Shown here piece after piece: positions 26,882 through 34,502 of a stretch of 54,808 bases of DNA (positions are counted from its first letter, which is position 1; the number at the start of each line of letters is the position of its first letter). The notes under the pieces were generated by a model. That model was not told the origin of the DNA. It saw only the letters and a program-made list of their open reading frames with translations, and did no database searches. The translations under genes and the position numbers were made by a program. The DNA is from Paractinoplanes lichenicola (GTDB lineage Bacteria; Actinomycetota; Actinomycetes; Mycobacteriales; Micromonosporaceae): contig NZ_JAENHO010000028.1 in NCBI RefSeq assembly GCF_016785085.1, positions 1-54,808 on the forward strand. Reading direction: 5' to 3'.

Positions 26882-27895
26882 ATGGAATCGCTGGCCCACT
26901 ACGCCCGCTGGGACGGGGCCGGTCGCCCGTTCACCGTCGCGACCACGCCCCTGCCCTGGGAGCTGAACCCCGGCGAACTGCTCGTCGCGATCGACTTGGC
27001 CACAGTGTGCGGCAGCGACGTGCACACGATGAGCGGTCGGCGGCCCGGTCCGGCCCCGAGCGTGCTCGGGCACGAGCAGGTGGGCACGGTCGTCGCCGCC
27101 GGCTCCGGGGCACGGGTCGAACCCGGGCGGCGAATCATCTGGTCGGTCACCGAGTCGTGCGGGCAGTGCGACCGCTGCCGCCGCGACCTGCCGCAGAAGT
27201 GCCGGCACCTGCGCAAATTCGGGCACGAGCCGCTCGATGAGCTGCGGCCGTTGTTCGGCGGCTTCGCGACGCACGCGCTGATCGGGCCGGGCTCCGCGAT
27301 CGCGGTGGTGCCGGACTCTGTGCCGGACGAAGTTGCCGCCCCGGCCGCCTGCGCCACGGCGACGGTCATGGCCACGGTCGCCGCCTCGGGCTCCGCGGGG
27401 CGGGCCCTGATCACCGGGGCCGGGATGCTCGGGTTGACCGCGACGGCCGTGCTGGCCTCGCGCGGCGCCACGGTCACCGTTGTCGACCCTGATCCCGTAC
27501 GGGCGGAACAGGCTCGCCGGTTCGGAGCCGCGGAGGTATTGACAAGTGCGGCGGGCGTACGCGACATCGACGTGGCGATCGAGTTGTCGGGGGCGGCGGT
27601 GGCTGTGGAGGGGGCGCTGGCTTCGCTGGGCGTAGGCGGGACGTTGGTGCTGGCCGGGTCGGTCACGCCGGGGCCGGCCGTGGGGATCGATCCTGAACGG
27701 GTGGTCCGTAAACTGCTTACGGTCACGGGGGTGCACAATTACCGGCCGGCTGACCTGCAGGCGGGGGTGGACTTTCTGGCCGGGGCGCACGAGCGGTTTC
27801 CGTTCGCGGAGCTGGTCGAGGGGCGGCATCCGTTGGGACGGCTCGAGGAGGCCTTCCGGCCCGGCAAGGCACCCCGGCAGGCCGTCAAGCCATGA
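26882..27895 (+). CDS. Zinc alcohol dehydrogenase, phosphonate-catabolism associated
   Basis: 337 residues, medium-chain dehydrogenase. Catalytic zinc ligands: TVCGSD (C43) and GHE (H64, E65). Structural zinc cysteines: C93, C96, C99 and C107 (ESCGQCDRC ... QKC). The nucleotide-binding motif is GAGMLG. Overall pattern fits the clade named as phosphonate-catabolism-associated alcohol dehydrogenase (TIGR03366, from memory). Context supports this: its promoter carries the same operator type as the phosphonate operon 2.5 kb downstream. It may oxidise or reduce an aldehyde/alcohol intermediate; the actual substrate is unknown. Confidence 0.8.
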   Translation: MESLAHYARWDGAGRPFTVATTPLPWELNPGELLVAIDLATVCGSDVHTMSGRRPGPAPSVLGHEQVGTVVAAGSGARVEPGRRIIWSVTESCGQCDRCRRDLPQKCRHLRKFGHEPLDELRPLFGGFATHALIGPGSAIAVVPDSVPDEVAAPAACATATVMATVAASGSAGRALITGAGMLGLTATAVLASRGATVTVVDPDPVRAEQARRFGAAEVLTSAAGVRDIDVAIELSGAAVAVEGALASLGVGGTLVLAGSVTPGPAVGIDPERVVRKLLTVTGVHNYRPADLQAGVDFLAGAHERFPFAELVEGRHPLGRLEEAFRPGKAPRQAVKP

Positions 27896-28009
27896 TCCTC
27901 GCCCCACCCAAGATCAACCCCACTCGGGGGCCCACCCGACCGGGGGTTCCCCCACCCAGCACGATTTTAGTGGGCAAAGCTGATCATTGCGGGCCGGCGG
28001 CGGTTCGCC

Positions 28010-28036
28010 TGTGGACAACGCCGCGCCTGTGGACAA
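28010..28036 (-). promoter_or_regulatory. Two DnaA-box-like sites
   Basis: TGTGGACAA occurs at 28010-28018 and 28028-28036, same orientation, 18 bp apart. Each reads TTGTCCACA on the minus strand, the actinobacterial DnaA-box consensus. No other boxes or replication genes are seen nearby, so this is not an origin. It could be a minor DnaA-binding site or a common intergenic word. Confidence 0.35.
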
Positions 28037-28072
28037 CCCGTGGCGGTGGGCCGAAATGTGCTACGCGGCGGC

Positions 28073-28124
28073 AGAGCGCCGGGTGAGAGCGCCGGGTGAG
28101 AGCGCCGGGTGAGAGCGCTGGGCC
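28073..28124 (+). repeat. 13-bp tandem repeat, about four copies
   Basis: Unit agagcgccgggtg repeated head to tail, the last copy degenerate (agagcgctgggcc). It lies just before the 20-bp array. Confidence 0.8.
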
Positions 28125-28160
28125 AACGCTTAGGACGAGCTCGGAGGCGACGAGCACGGG

Positions 28161-28320
28161 CGCAGTGGGCACGGACGCGGCGCGGTGGGCACGGACGCGG
28201 CGCGGTGGGCACGGACGCGGCGCAGTGGGCACGGACGCGGCGCAGTGGGCACGGACGCGGCGCAGTGGGCACGGACGCGGCGCAGTGGGCACGGACGCGG
28301 CGCGGTGGGCACGAGCCCGG
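28161..28320 (+). repeat. 20-bp minisatellite, eight copies
   Basis: The unit cgcRgtgggcacggacgcgg repeats in exact 20-base register from 28161. Seven copies vary only at one purine position and the eighth is degenerate. A 20-bp unit is not a multiple of three, so the array is not a normal coding repeat. Confidence 0.95.
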
Positions 28321-28534
28321 GGGCCGACAGACTCGGTCGGACGCGGCGAGCGGGCACAGCAGGCGTGGGAGCGGTGGGCAAGCACGGCGGGCGGCAAGCG
28401 TCGACGCGGTGAGTGAGCGCGGCAGGCGGACACAGCGGACGCGAGCACGATGTGCGCGGACCTGACAGGCGCGGGCGCGGCCCCCACGGTGGTAAACGAG
28501 GAGAGCGAGCCCTGCCCGCTGGCCCCGCGCGGCG

Positions 28535-29272
28535 TTAAGCGACCGCCGCCCGGGCGGCCTTGGAGCTGCGGGTGTTGGTCATGGTGACGGTGGCGATGTC
28601 GGGCCGGTAGCGGTCGTCGGACCATTCGATCGGGGTGCCTGTGGAGTCGGTGGTCAGGCGGCGTTCGCGCAGGAGGGGGGAGCCGACCGGGACGCCCAGC
28701 AGGCGGGAGTCGGTGGCGTCGGCCGCGATCGCGTCGAAGGTGTGGCGGGCGGCGTGCAGGTCGACGCCGCGGTCGATCAGGTAGGCGTAGATCGAGCCGG
28801 CGTCGAGGTCGGCGTCGAGCAGGGGGCGGCCGACGGATTCGACGTATGTCATGCGTTCGAGCATGGCCGGCTTGCCGTCGAGCAGGCGTAGGCGCAGCAG
28901 TTGGACCGCGAGCTGGTCGGGTTCGAGTTGCAGGGCGGCGGCCACGGGCGGTTCGGGGCGGCGCAGCGCGATCTCCTGCAGGCGCTGGCCGGGGGCGTAC
29001 CCGGTGATCTCGGCGCGCAGCGTGAAGGACAGGAACGACTCGAACGGCTGGGCCGGCACGGCGTCGAGCACCACGGGGCGTTTGCCTTGCCCGCCGCCGA
29101 TCAGGCCTTCCTCGCGCAGCGTGGCCAGGGCCTGGCGCACCGGGCCGCGGGACGCGTCGAACTCGCGGCACAGCTCGGCCTCGGACGGCAGCGACGCGCC
29201 GATCGGCAGGTCCCCGCCGCGGATCCGCTCGCGCAGTTTCGCGGCCAGCGTCCGGTGCAGCGGTTCCGTCAC
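28535..29272 (-). CDS. GntR-family (HutC/UTRA) transcriptional regulator
   Basis: 245 residues. The N-terminal winged helix has the GntR pattern LAAKLRERIRGGDLPIGASL, PSEAELCREF, SRGPVRQALATLREEGLI (to ~65). A UTRA ligand domain follows (PFESFLSFTLRAEITGY, MLERMTYVE, YAYLIDRGVDLHAARHTFDAI, RYRPDIATVTM). Divergent from the phosphonate operon, with operator-like repeats at 29281-29356 between them. It probably represses its own gene, the operon and the dehydrogenase at 26882, with a phosphonate or its metabolite as inducer (inferred from the family and context). Confidence 0.88.
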   Translation of the reverse strand: MTEPLHRTLAAKLRERIRGGDLPIGASLPSEAELCREFDASRGPVRQALATLREEGLIGGGQGKRPVVLDAVPAQPFESFLSFTLRAEITGYAPGQRLQEIALRRPEPPVAAALQLEPDQLAVQLLRLRLLDGKPAMLERMTYVESVGRPLLDADLDAGSIYAYLIDRGVDLHAARHTFDAIAADATDSRLLGVPVGSPLLRERRLTTDSTGTPIEWSDDRYRPDIATVTMTNTRSSKAARAAVA

Positions 29273-29280
29273 GAGATCGG

Positions 29281-29356
29281 ACTATACAAGCCGGCTCCCG
29301 AGCCTTGAACGCGCCGGTCTGGCCAGGTGAATAGCCGATGACTTGTCAATACAAGT
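29281..29356. promoter_or_regulatory. Divergent promoter region with GntR operators
   Basis: A full palindromic site ACTTGTcaatACAAGT lies at 29341-29356, with 6-bp arms and a 4-bp spacer. A half-site containing CTATACAAG lies at 29282-29290, nine bases from the GntR start, suggesting autoregulation. The full site falls inside the longest possible reading frame of the oxidoreductase, which argues for a later start of that gene. Confidence 0.7.
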
Positions 29357-29373
29357 CTTGCTCAGCCAAAAAC

Positions 29374-30501
29374 GTGAATGCCACCGTGACACCCGTGAAT
29401 GCCACCCCAGTGGACCTGGCAATTGTCGGCGCCGGCATCGTCGGTCTGGCCCACGCCGTCGAGGCCGTGAGCCGTGGCCTGTCGGTCGTCGTGATCGAGC
29501 GGGACGAGCGGGCTGTCGGCGCCTCCGTCCGCAATTTCGGGCACGCCTGCATCACCGCCCAGGCCGGCGAGGCCCTGACGCTCGCACTGGAAGCACGCGG
29601 CACCTGGCTGCGAATGGGCCGGACGGCGGGCTTCGACGTGGCCGAGTGCGGCACGGTCGTCGCCACACGCTCGAAAGAGGAGCGGCAGGCCGTGGAAGAG
29701 CTGGCGGCCGAGCGCGGCACCGACGAAGTTGTGCTGCTCAGCGCCCAAAAACTGAAACAAGTAGCGCCGATCGCAGCAGAAAGCGGCGCCTTCTTTCCCC
29801 GTGATCTCCGCGTCGATCAACGGCGTGCGGCGGGTGCCCTCGCCGCGTGGTTGCAGAACCAGCCCGGCGTACGGGTGCAGTGGTCGAACCCCGTGCTCGG
29901 CGTCGAGCCGGGCCTCGTGCGTACGGGCCGGGGCGAGATCCGGGCCGAGCGCATCGTCGTCTGCGCCGGGCACAACCTGGACCGCCTGCTGCCCGGGATC
30001 GCCGACGAGGCCGGGCTGCAGCGCTGTGTCCTGCAGATGCTCCAGTTGCGCGCGCCCGGCCTGCGGATCGAACCGGCCGTGCTGACCGGCAGCTCGATGC
30101 TGCGCTACCCCGCCCTGGCCGCCACCGCCGGCGCCAAGGCTTTGCGCGAGCGCTGGTCGCGGGAGCGGCCCGAGATGCTCGGCGCGGTCGTCAACCACAT
30201 GCTCACCCAGCTGCCGGACGGCGACCTCGTCGTCGGCGACACCCACGCGTACGCCCGCACCCACGAGCCCTTCAGCGACGAGGCGCTCGACGACCTGATG
30301 CTCGCCGAGACCCGCGACCTGCTCAAGACCGACCTCACCGTCGTACGCCGCTGGCGGGGTGTCTATGCCGGCGCCGACGGCGAGTTCCTGCGCGCACCCG
30401 TCGCGCCCGGGGTCATGGCGGTCGCCGTCACCTCGGGCATCGGCATGACCACCGCCTTCGGCCTCGCCCCCACCGTGCTCGACCTGATGGAGAACTCATG
30501 A
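29374..30501 (+). CDS. FAD-dependent aminophosphonate oxidoreductase (TIGR03364-like)
   Basis: About 375 residues. The start is uncertain: GTG at 29374, 29395 or 29410 all fall after the operator, and none has a good ribosome site. The FAD-binding motif VDLAIVGAGIVGLAHA opens the fold; VRNFGHACITAQ and the C-terminal VAVTSGIGMTTAFGLAP are typical of this DAO-family clade. Members associated with phosphonate genes are reported to oxidise N-methyl-2-aminoethylphosphonate and in some cases 2-aminoethylphosphonate to phosphonoacetaldehyde. Its stop overlaps the PhnD start (ATGA). No PhnW transaminase is nearby, so this enzyme may provide the aldehyde for the hydrolase encoded at 32937. Confidence 0.82.
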   Translation: MNATVTPVNATPVDLAIVGAGIVGLAHAVEAVSRGLSVVVIERDERAVGASVRNFGHACITAQAGEALTLALEARGTWLRMGRTAGFDVAECGTVVATRSKEERQAVEELAAERGTDEVVLLSAQKLKQVAPIAAESGAFFPRDLRVDQRRAAGALAAWLQNQPGVRVQWSNPVLGVEPGLVRTGRGEIRAERIVVCAGHNLDRLLPGIADEAGLQRCVLQMLQLRAPGLRIEPAVLTGSSMLRYPALAATAGAKALRERWSRERPEMLGAVVNHMLTQLPDGDLVVGDTHAYARTHEPFSDEALDDLMLAETRDLLKTDLTVVRRWRGVYAGADGEFLRAPVAPGVMAVAVTSGIGMTTAFGLAPTVLDLMENS

Positions 30502-31400
30502 AGATCCGCGCCATTGCCACCGTCCTTGTCGCCGCGCTCGCCCTGACCGCTTGCGGCGGCACCGGGGACGACTCCGCGAGCGACTCCCCCACCTGCCCCG
30601 GCGGCGAGATCCGGTTCGGCGTCGAGCCGTTCGAGGATCCGGCCAAGCTCACCCCGGCCGCCGAGGCGCTCGGCGCGGCCCTGCAGACCAAGCTCAACTG
30701 CCCGGTCAAGGTGCAGGTCACCGAGGACTACTCGGCCGAGGTGCTGGCCATGCAGAACGGCAAGCTCGACATCGCCATGTTCGGGCCGCTCGGCTACGTC
30801 TTCGCCAGCAAGCGGGCCAAGGCCGAGGCGATGGCGTCGTTCGCGGGCGCCGACGGCAAGCTGTCCACCTACACGGCCGGGATCTGGGTGCCCAAGGACT
30901 CCGACATCACCGGCCTCGAGCAGTTGCGCGGCCGCTCGCTGGCGCTGTCGTCGATCGGCTCGACCTCGGGCGACGCGCTGCCCCGCAAGGCCCTCAAGGA
31001 CGCCGGCATCGACCAGAAGGACCTCAAGCTCAACTACGCCGGCGGGCACCCGGAGGCGCTGCTCGCGCTGACCAAGGGCGCGGTCGACGCCGCCGAGATC
31101 AATTCGCAGCAGCTGGCCACGGCGACCGAGTCGGGCACCTTCGACCAGGCCAAGTTCCGTCAGGTGTGGACCTCGGCGCCCATTCCCAACGACCCCATCA
31201 CCGTACGGGGTGACATGGCCCCGGAATTCAAGAGCGCGATGAAGGACGCCCTGCTCAACCTGGACCCGGCCGCGGTCAAGGAGATCGGCGCCCTGCTCGA
31301 CGTGGACCCGGCGGGCCCGCTGGTGGCGGTCGACCAGTCGACGTACCAGCCGCTGTTCGACCTGGCCGACACGCTGGGCCTGACCGAGAAGGACGTCTGA
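30498..31400 (+). CDS. phnD: Phosphonate ABC transporter substrate-binding lipoprotein
   Basis: 300 residues. Signal peptide MKIRAIATVLVAALALTACGG with lipobox LTAC. The PhnD family pattern is clear: IRFGVEPFEDPAKL, VTEDYSAEVLAMQNGKLDIAMFGPLGYVFA, then RGRSLALSSIGSTSGDALP and GAVDAAEINSQQL. It captures phosphonates outside the membrane. It is coupled to genes on both sides by start/stop overlaps (ATGA before, TGATG after), so it belongs to a tight operon. Confidence 0.92.
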   Translation: MKIRAIATVLVAALALTACGGTGDDSASDSPTCPGGEIRFGVEPFEDPAKLTPAAEALGAALQTKLNCPVKVQVTEDYSAEVLAMQNGKLDIAMFGPLGYVFASKRAKAEAMASFAGADGKLSTYTAGIWVPKDSDITGLEQLRGRSLALSSIGSTSGDALPRKALKDAGIDQKDLKLNYAGGHPEALLALTKGAVDAAEINSQQLATATESGTFDQAKFRQVWTSAPIPNDPITVRGDMAPEFKSAMKDALLNLDPAAVKEIGALLDVDPAGPLVAVDQSTYQPLFDLADTLGLTEKDV

Positions 31401-32116
31401 TGCTCCGGCTGGCCGACATCGTCGTGCACTACGGCGACCGCGAGATCCTGCACGGTGTCGACGTCGCCGTCGGCCGGGGTGAGCTGCTGGCCGTGCTCGG
31501 TGCCAACGGCTCGGGCAAGTCGACGCTGCTCAAGGCGGCCGCGGGGCTGACCCCGGCCGCGCGCGGCAGCGTCACCGTCGACGAGAAGCCGCGCGGCATC
31601 CGGGACACCGCCCTCGTCTTCCAGAAGATCCACCTGGTCGGCCGGCGGTCGGCGCTCGACAACGTCTGCGCGGGTGCGCTGGCGCGGCTGCCGCTGCACA
31701 AGTCGCTGACCCCGGCGCTGTTCCCGCGCGACGTCCGCGAGGAGGCGATGGGCTGCCTGGAGCGGGTCGGCCTGGCCAACCGGGCCCACGACCGGGCCGG
31801 GAGCCTCTCCGGCGGGCAGCAGCAGCGGGTCGCGATCGCCCGCGCCCTGTGTCAGCGGGCGCCAGTGGTGCTGGCCGACGAGCCGGTGTCGGCGCTCGAC
31901 CCGGCCGCCGCCGAGCAGGTGCTGGCGCTGCTGGCCCAACTCGCGCATGCCGAGGGGCTGGCCGTGCTGGCTGTGCTGCACCAGCCCGACCTGGCCCGGC
32001 GGCACGCCGACCGGATCGTCGGCCTGCGCGACGGCGTGGTCGTCCTCGAGGGCGACCCGAACCAGCCCGTGGACGTTCTGTATGAGAATCGGGAGCCGGA
32101 GGTGGCGACACCGTGA
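31400..32116 (+). CDS. phnC: Phosphonate ABC transporter ATP-binding protein
   Basis: 238 residues, complete ABC ATPase. Walker A GANGSGKST (34-42), Q-loop LVFQKIHLVGRRSALDNV, signature LSGGQQQR, Walker B VVLADEPVSALDP. The LVGRR.S.LDNV stretch is typical of PhnC. Start and stop overlap the neighbouring genes by one and four bases respectively. It energises PhnE-mediated phosphonate import. Confidence 0.92.
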   Translation: MLRLADIVVHYGDREILHGVDVAVGRGELLAVLGANGSGKSTLLKAAAGLTPAARGSVTVDEKPRGIRDTALVFQKIHLVGRRSALDNVCAGALARLPLHKSLTPALFPRDVREEAMGCLERVGLANRAHDRAGSLSGGQQQRVAIARALCQRAPVVLADEPVSALDPAAAEQVLALLAQLAHAEGLAVLAVLHQPDLARRHADRIVGLRDGVVVLEGDPNQPVDVLYENREPEVATP

Positions 32117-32940
32117 GCGTGCTCGAAGCGCCCCGCGCCAAGGTCCCACCCAAACCCCGCAACCCCCGTACGGTGGTCGTGGGCTGGATCATCGCGGCCG
32201 TCGTGGTCGCCGTGCACGTCATCGCCTGGCGGGCCACCGACATCTCCTTCGCCGCGCTGGCCGAGGGCTGGGCGGGGATGGCCGACTTCCTGGCCGAGGC
32301 GATCCCGCCCGACCTCTCCCCCGACCTGCTGCTCGAGAGCGCCGAGGCCTCGCTGGTCACCCTCTGGATCGGCCTGCTCGGCACCACCCTGTCGGTCCCG
32401 CTGTCGCTGATTCTGGCGCTGCTGGCCGCCCGCACGATCAGCCCGGCCGGCTGGGTCTATCAGGTCACCCGGGCGATCCTGTCGTTCCTGCGCGCCGTGC
32501 CCGACGTCGTGTTCGCGCTGATCTTCGTCACGGCCGTCGGCCTCGGCCCCTTCCCGGGCGTGCTCGCGCTGGTCGCGCACAACGTCGGGGTGATGGGCAA
32601 GCTGTGGGCGGAGACGCTCGAGGAGGCCGATCCGGGCCCGGCCACGGCGTTGCGCTCGGCCGGCGCGGGTCGCATCCAGGTCGCCGCGCACGCGCTGCTG
32701 CCCTCGGTGCTGCCGCAGCTGGTCGGGCTGCTGCTCTACCGGTTCGACGTCAACGTGCGCTCGTCGCTGGTGCTCGGCCTGGTCGGCGCGGGCGGCATCG
32801 GCTTCCTGATCAACCAGTCGATCCAGCTGTTCCAGTTCGACCAGATGCTCACGCACATCCTGGTCGTGCTGGTGCTGATCATCGCCGTGGACCGGCTGTC
32901 CGCCGTGGTCCGCCGCCGTCTCACCCCGGAGGCCGCATGA
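32113..32940 (+). CDS. phnE: Phosphonate ABC transporter permease
   Basis: 275 residues with about six membrane helices. GTG start within GTGA overlaps the PhnC stop. PhnE-type features: TLWIGLLGTTLSVPLSLILAL, the conserved RAILSFLRAVPDVVFALIFV, and the EAA-like segment EEADPGPATALRSAGAGRIQ. A single permease gene implies a homodimeric channel. Its stop overlaps the hydrolase start (ATGA). Confidence 0.92.
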   Translation: MSVLEAPRAKVPPKPRNPRTVVVGWIIAAVVVAVHVIAWRATDISFAALAEGWAGMADFLAEAIPPDLSPDLLLESAEASLVTLWIGLLGTTLSVPLSLILALLAARTISPAGWVYQVTRAILSFLRAVPDVVFALIFVTAVGLGPFPGVLALVAHNVGVMGKLWAETLEEADPGPATALRSAGAGRIQVAAHALLPSVLPQLVGLLLYRFDVNVRSSLVLGLVGAGGIGFLINQSIQLFQFDQMLTHILVVLVLIIAVDRLSAVVRRRLTPEAA

Positions 32941-33626
32941 TCACCCTGGCCGTTCTCGACATCGCCGGCACCACTGTCGAGGAGGGCGGCACGGTCTATC
33001 GCGTGCTGGCCGACGTCGTCGCCGAGCACGGCCCGGCCGCCCCCGACCACGAGCTGCGGCGCTGGATGGGGGCCGACAAGCGGGCCGCGCTGGCCGCGCT
33101 GACCGGTGACCCGGCGGCGACCGAGGAGCTGCACGCCCGCTTCGTGGAACGGCTCAACGCCGCGTACGCCGCGCTGCCGCCGGTGCCCGTGGCGGGGGTG
33201 CCGCAGGCGCTCGCACAGCTGCGGTCAAACGGCGTACGGGTGGCTCTGACGACCGGTTTTGATCACGCCGTGACCGATCCACTGCTGGCCGCGGTGGGCT
33301 GGCGGACCGGCGAGCACCTGGACGCGGTGGTCTGCGCCGAGGACGTCGACGCGGGCCGGCCGAGCCCCGACATGATCCGCCGGGCCATGCGGCTGACCGG
33401 TGTCACCGACCCGCTGTCGGTGGTCACCGCGGGCGACACCGTGCTCGACATCCAGGCCGGTCACGCCGCGGGCGCGGGCCTCGTGACGGGCGTGCTCAGC
33501 GGCGCGCAGACCCGTGCCGAGCTGGAGCGGGAGAAGCCGGCCGAGATCCTGGAGAGCGTGGCCGGGCTGCCCGCGCTCATTTTGTCGTACCGGAACGGAG
33601 CTGGCGGCTCAGCTCGCCCGAGCTGA
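32937..33626 (+). CDS. Phosphonatase-like HAD hydrolase (TIGR03351-like)
   Basis: 229 residues, close to phosphonoacetaldehyde hydrolase (PhnX). The nucleophile motif is LDIAGTT (D8) instead of the usual HAD DxD. WMGADKRAAL keeps M44 and K48 with the same spacing as the PhnX methionine and Schiff-base lysine. GRPSPDMI has Arg in place of the usual HAD Lys, also a phosphonatase trait. It probably cleaves the C-P bond of phosphonoacetaldehyde or a close analogue, giving phosphate and an aldehyde. Last gene of the operon; its end overlaps the convergent gene at 33577 by 50 bases. Confidence 0.88.
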   Translation: MITLAVLDIAGTTVEEGGTVYRVLADVVAEHGPAAPDHELRRWMGADKRAALAALTGDPAATEELHARFVERLNAAYAALPPVPVAGVPQALAQLRSNGVRVALTTGFDHAVTDPLLAAVGWRTGEHLDAVVCAEDVDAGRPSPDMIRRAMRLTGVTDPLSVVTAGDTVLDIQAGHAAGAGLVTGVLSGAQTRAELEREKPAEILESVAGLPALILSYRNGAGGSARPS

Positions 33627-34119
33627 CCTGCAGCGCCCAGCCCTTCGACGTCGCCGTGAGCTTGGCCTTCGTGACCTTGCTCTTGGCGTCGTCGGGGCAC
33701 GGCTGACCGGGCGCCGGGCCCACGGTCGTGCCCGAGATGCCGAAGCGGGGGCCGGTCACCCAGAAGCCGGTCACCTTGGCCGCGTAACCCTGGGCGTCGC
33801 GCGCCTTCTTACCGGTGACGGCCGCGTCGAACAGCTCGTAGCGGCCGAACTCGCGGTGGTGCACCAGCGCGAACGTCCGCTTGCCGCAGGTCACCGAGTA
33901 GGTGTCGTCGGTCCAGAAGTCGTGGTTGAAGACGATCCCGGCCGCCTTGGCGTTGAGCGTGGCCTCGGTCCAGCCGAACGCCTTGAGCAGGTCGGTCTTG
34001 CCGACGTAGCCCTTCTTGGTCTCCGGGTCGTACGTCACCGCCGCGTTCGCGGGCCCGCCCATCGCGATCCCGGCGGCCACGACCGCCCCAGCGACTACGA
34101 CCCGCACCAGCGCACGCAT
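33577..34119 (-). CDS. Small secreted protein of unknown function
   Basis: 180 residues. The ATG at 34119 starts a clean signal peptide (MRALVRVVVAGAVVAAGIAM, cleavage after PANA). An upstream extension would add an unlikely Cys-rich stretch. The mature protein has YVGKTDLLKAFGWTEATLN followed by an Ig/beta-rich region, with two cysteines that could form a disulfide. Similar secreted actinobacterial proteins exist but I do not know their role. It overlaps the convergent hydrolase end by 50 bases. Confidence 0.75.
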   Translation of the reverse strand: MRALVRVVVAGAVVAAGIAMGGPANAAVTYDPETKKGYVGKTDLLKAFGWTEATLNAKAAGIVFNHDFWTDDTYSVTCGKRTFALVHHREFGRYELFDAAVTGKKARDAQGYAAKVTGFWVTGPRFGISGTTVGPAPGQPCPDDAKSKVTKAKLTATSKGWALQVSSGELSRQLRSGTTK

Positions 34120-34241
34120 GTTTCCGACCCCCTCGTGTGATCTTCCGTGACTCCTAACGATCATTACCGCTCCGACGACCCGCCCGTCGCAAAACAAGCA
34201 GGTAGGCATGGGTGCCGGGGCAGCGGGTACTGATGGGGCGC

Positions 34242-34502
34242 ATGAAGTGGAACATCCCCACCTGGGCGTGGGTCGCCGGCATCTCCATCGGCATAGCCAT
34301 CGCCATTCCGATGTTCAGCGACAACCTCATCGTGGCGCTGATGTTCGGCGTCTCCATCGGATTCGCGTTCGCGATCGCGTTCAGCGGCAGCAACAAGAAG
34401 ATCGCGTCCAGCGGCAGCAGCAAGGAGAGGTCAGTCGCCGGCGACGGGCAGGGTGACCGCGAAGACGCTCCCGCCCGCGGGGACGGGAGTGGCCGACACT
34501 GA
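34242..34502 (+). CDS. Small membrane protein
   Basis: 86 residues from ATG at 34242 (MKWNIPTWAWVAGISIGIAI); ATG at 34233 is an alternative. There are two hydrophobic segments, WVAGISIGIAIAIPMF and IVALMFGVSIGFAFAIAFSG, then a charged, Ser/Gly-rich tail. The last ~70 bases overlap the 3' end of the convergent histidine kinase. Function unknown. Confidence 0.55.
   Translation: MKWNIPTWAWVAGISIGIAIAIPMFSDNLIVALMFGVSIGFAFAIAFSGSNKKIASSGSSKERSVAGDGQGDREDAPARGDGSGRH

Larger units (their letters stand above)
27896..28534. other. Gene-free 639-bp region with repeats
   Basis: No convincing gene on either strand. Open frames here cross the 20-bp repeats and give low-complexity Pro/Arg/His/Ala strings. 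The region holds a G/C-rich stretch after the dehydrogenase, two DnaA-box-like 9-mers, a 13-bp repeat run, a 20-bp tandem array and a degenerate G-rich tail up to the end of the GntR gene. It separates two parts of the same predicted regulon. Confidence 0.7.

Noticed and set aside
28161..28320. CRISPR array
   Set aside because: Repeats are directly adjacent with no unique spacers and there are no cas genes.
28010..28320. Replication origin
   Set aside because: Only two DnaA-like boxes, no A/T-rich unwinding region, and no dnaA, dnaN or plasmid replication gene nearby.
28096..28465. Several ORFs through the 20-bp minisatellite
   Set aside because: All three frames remain open because of base composition; the 20-bp period shifts frame at each copy, so no frame is favoured.
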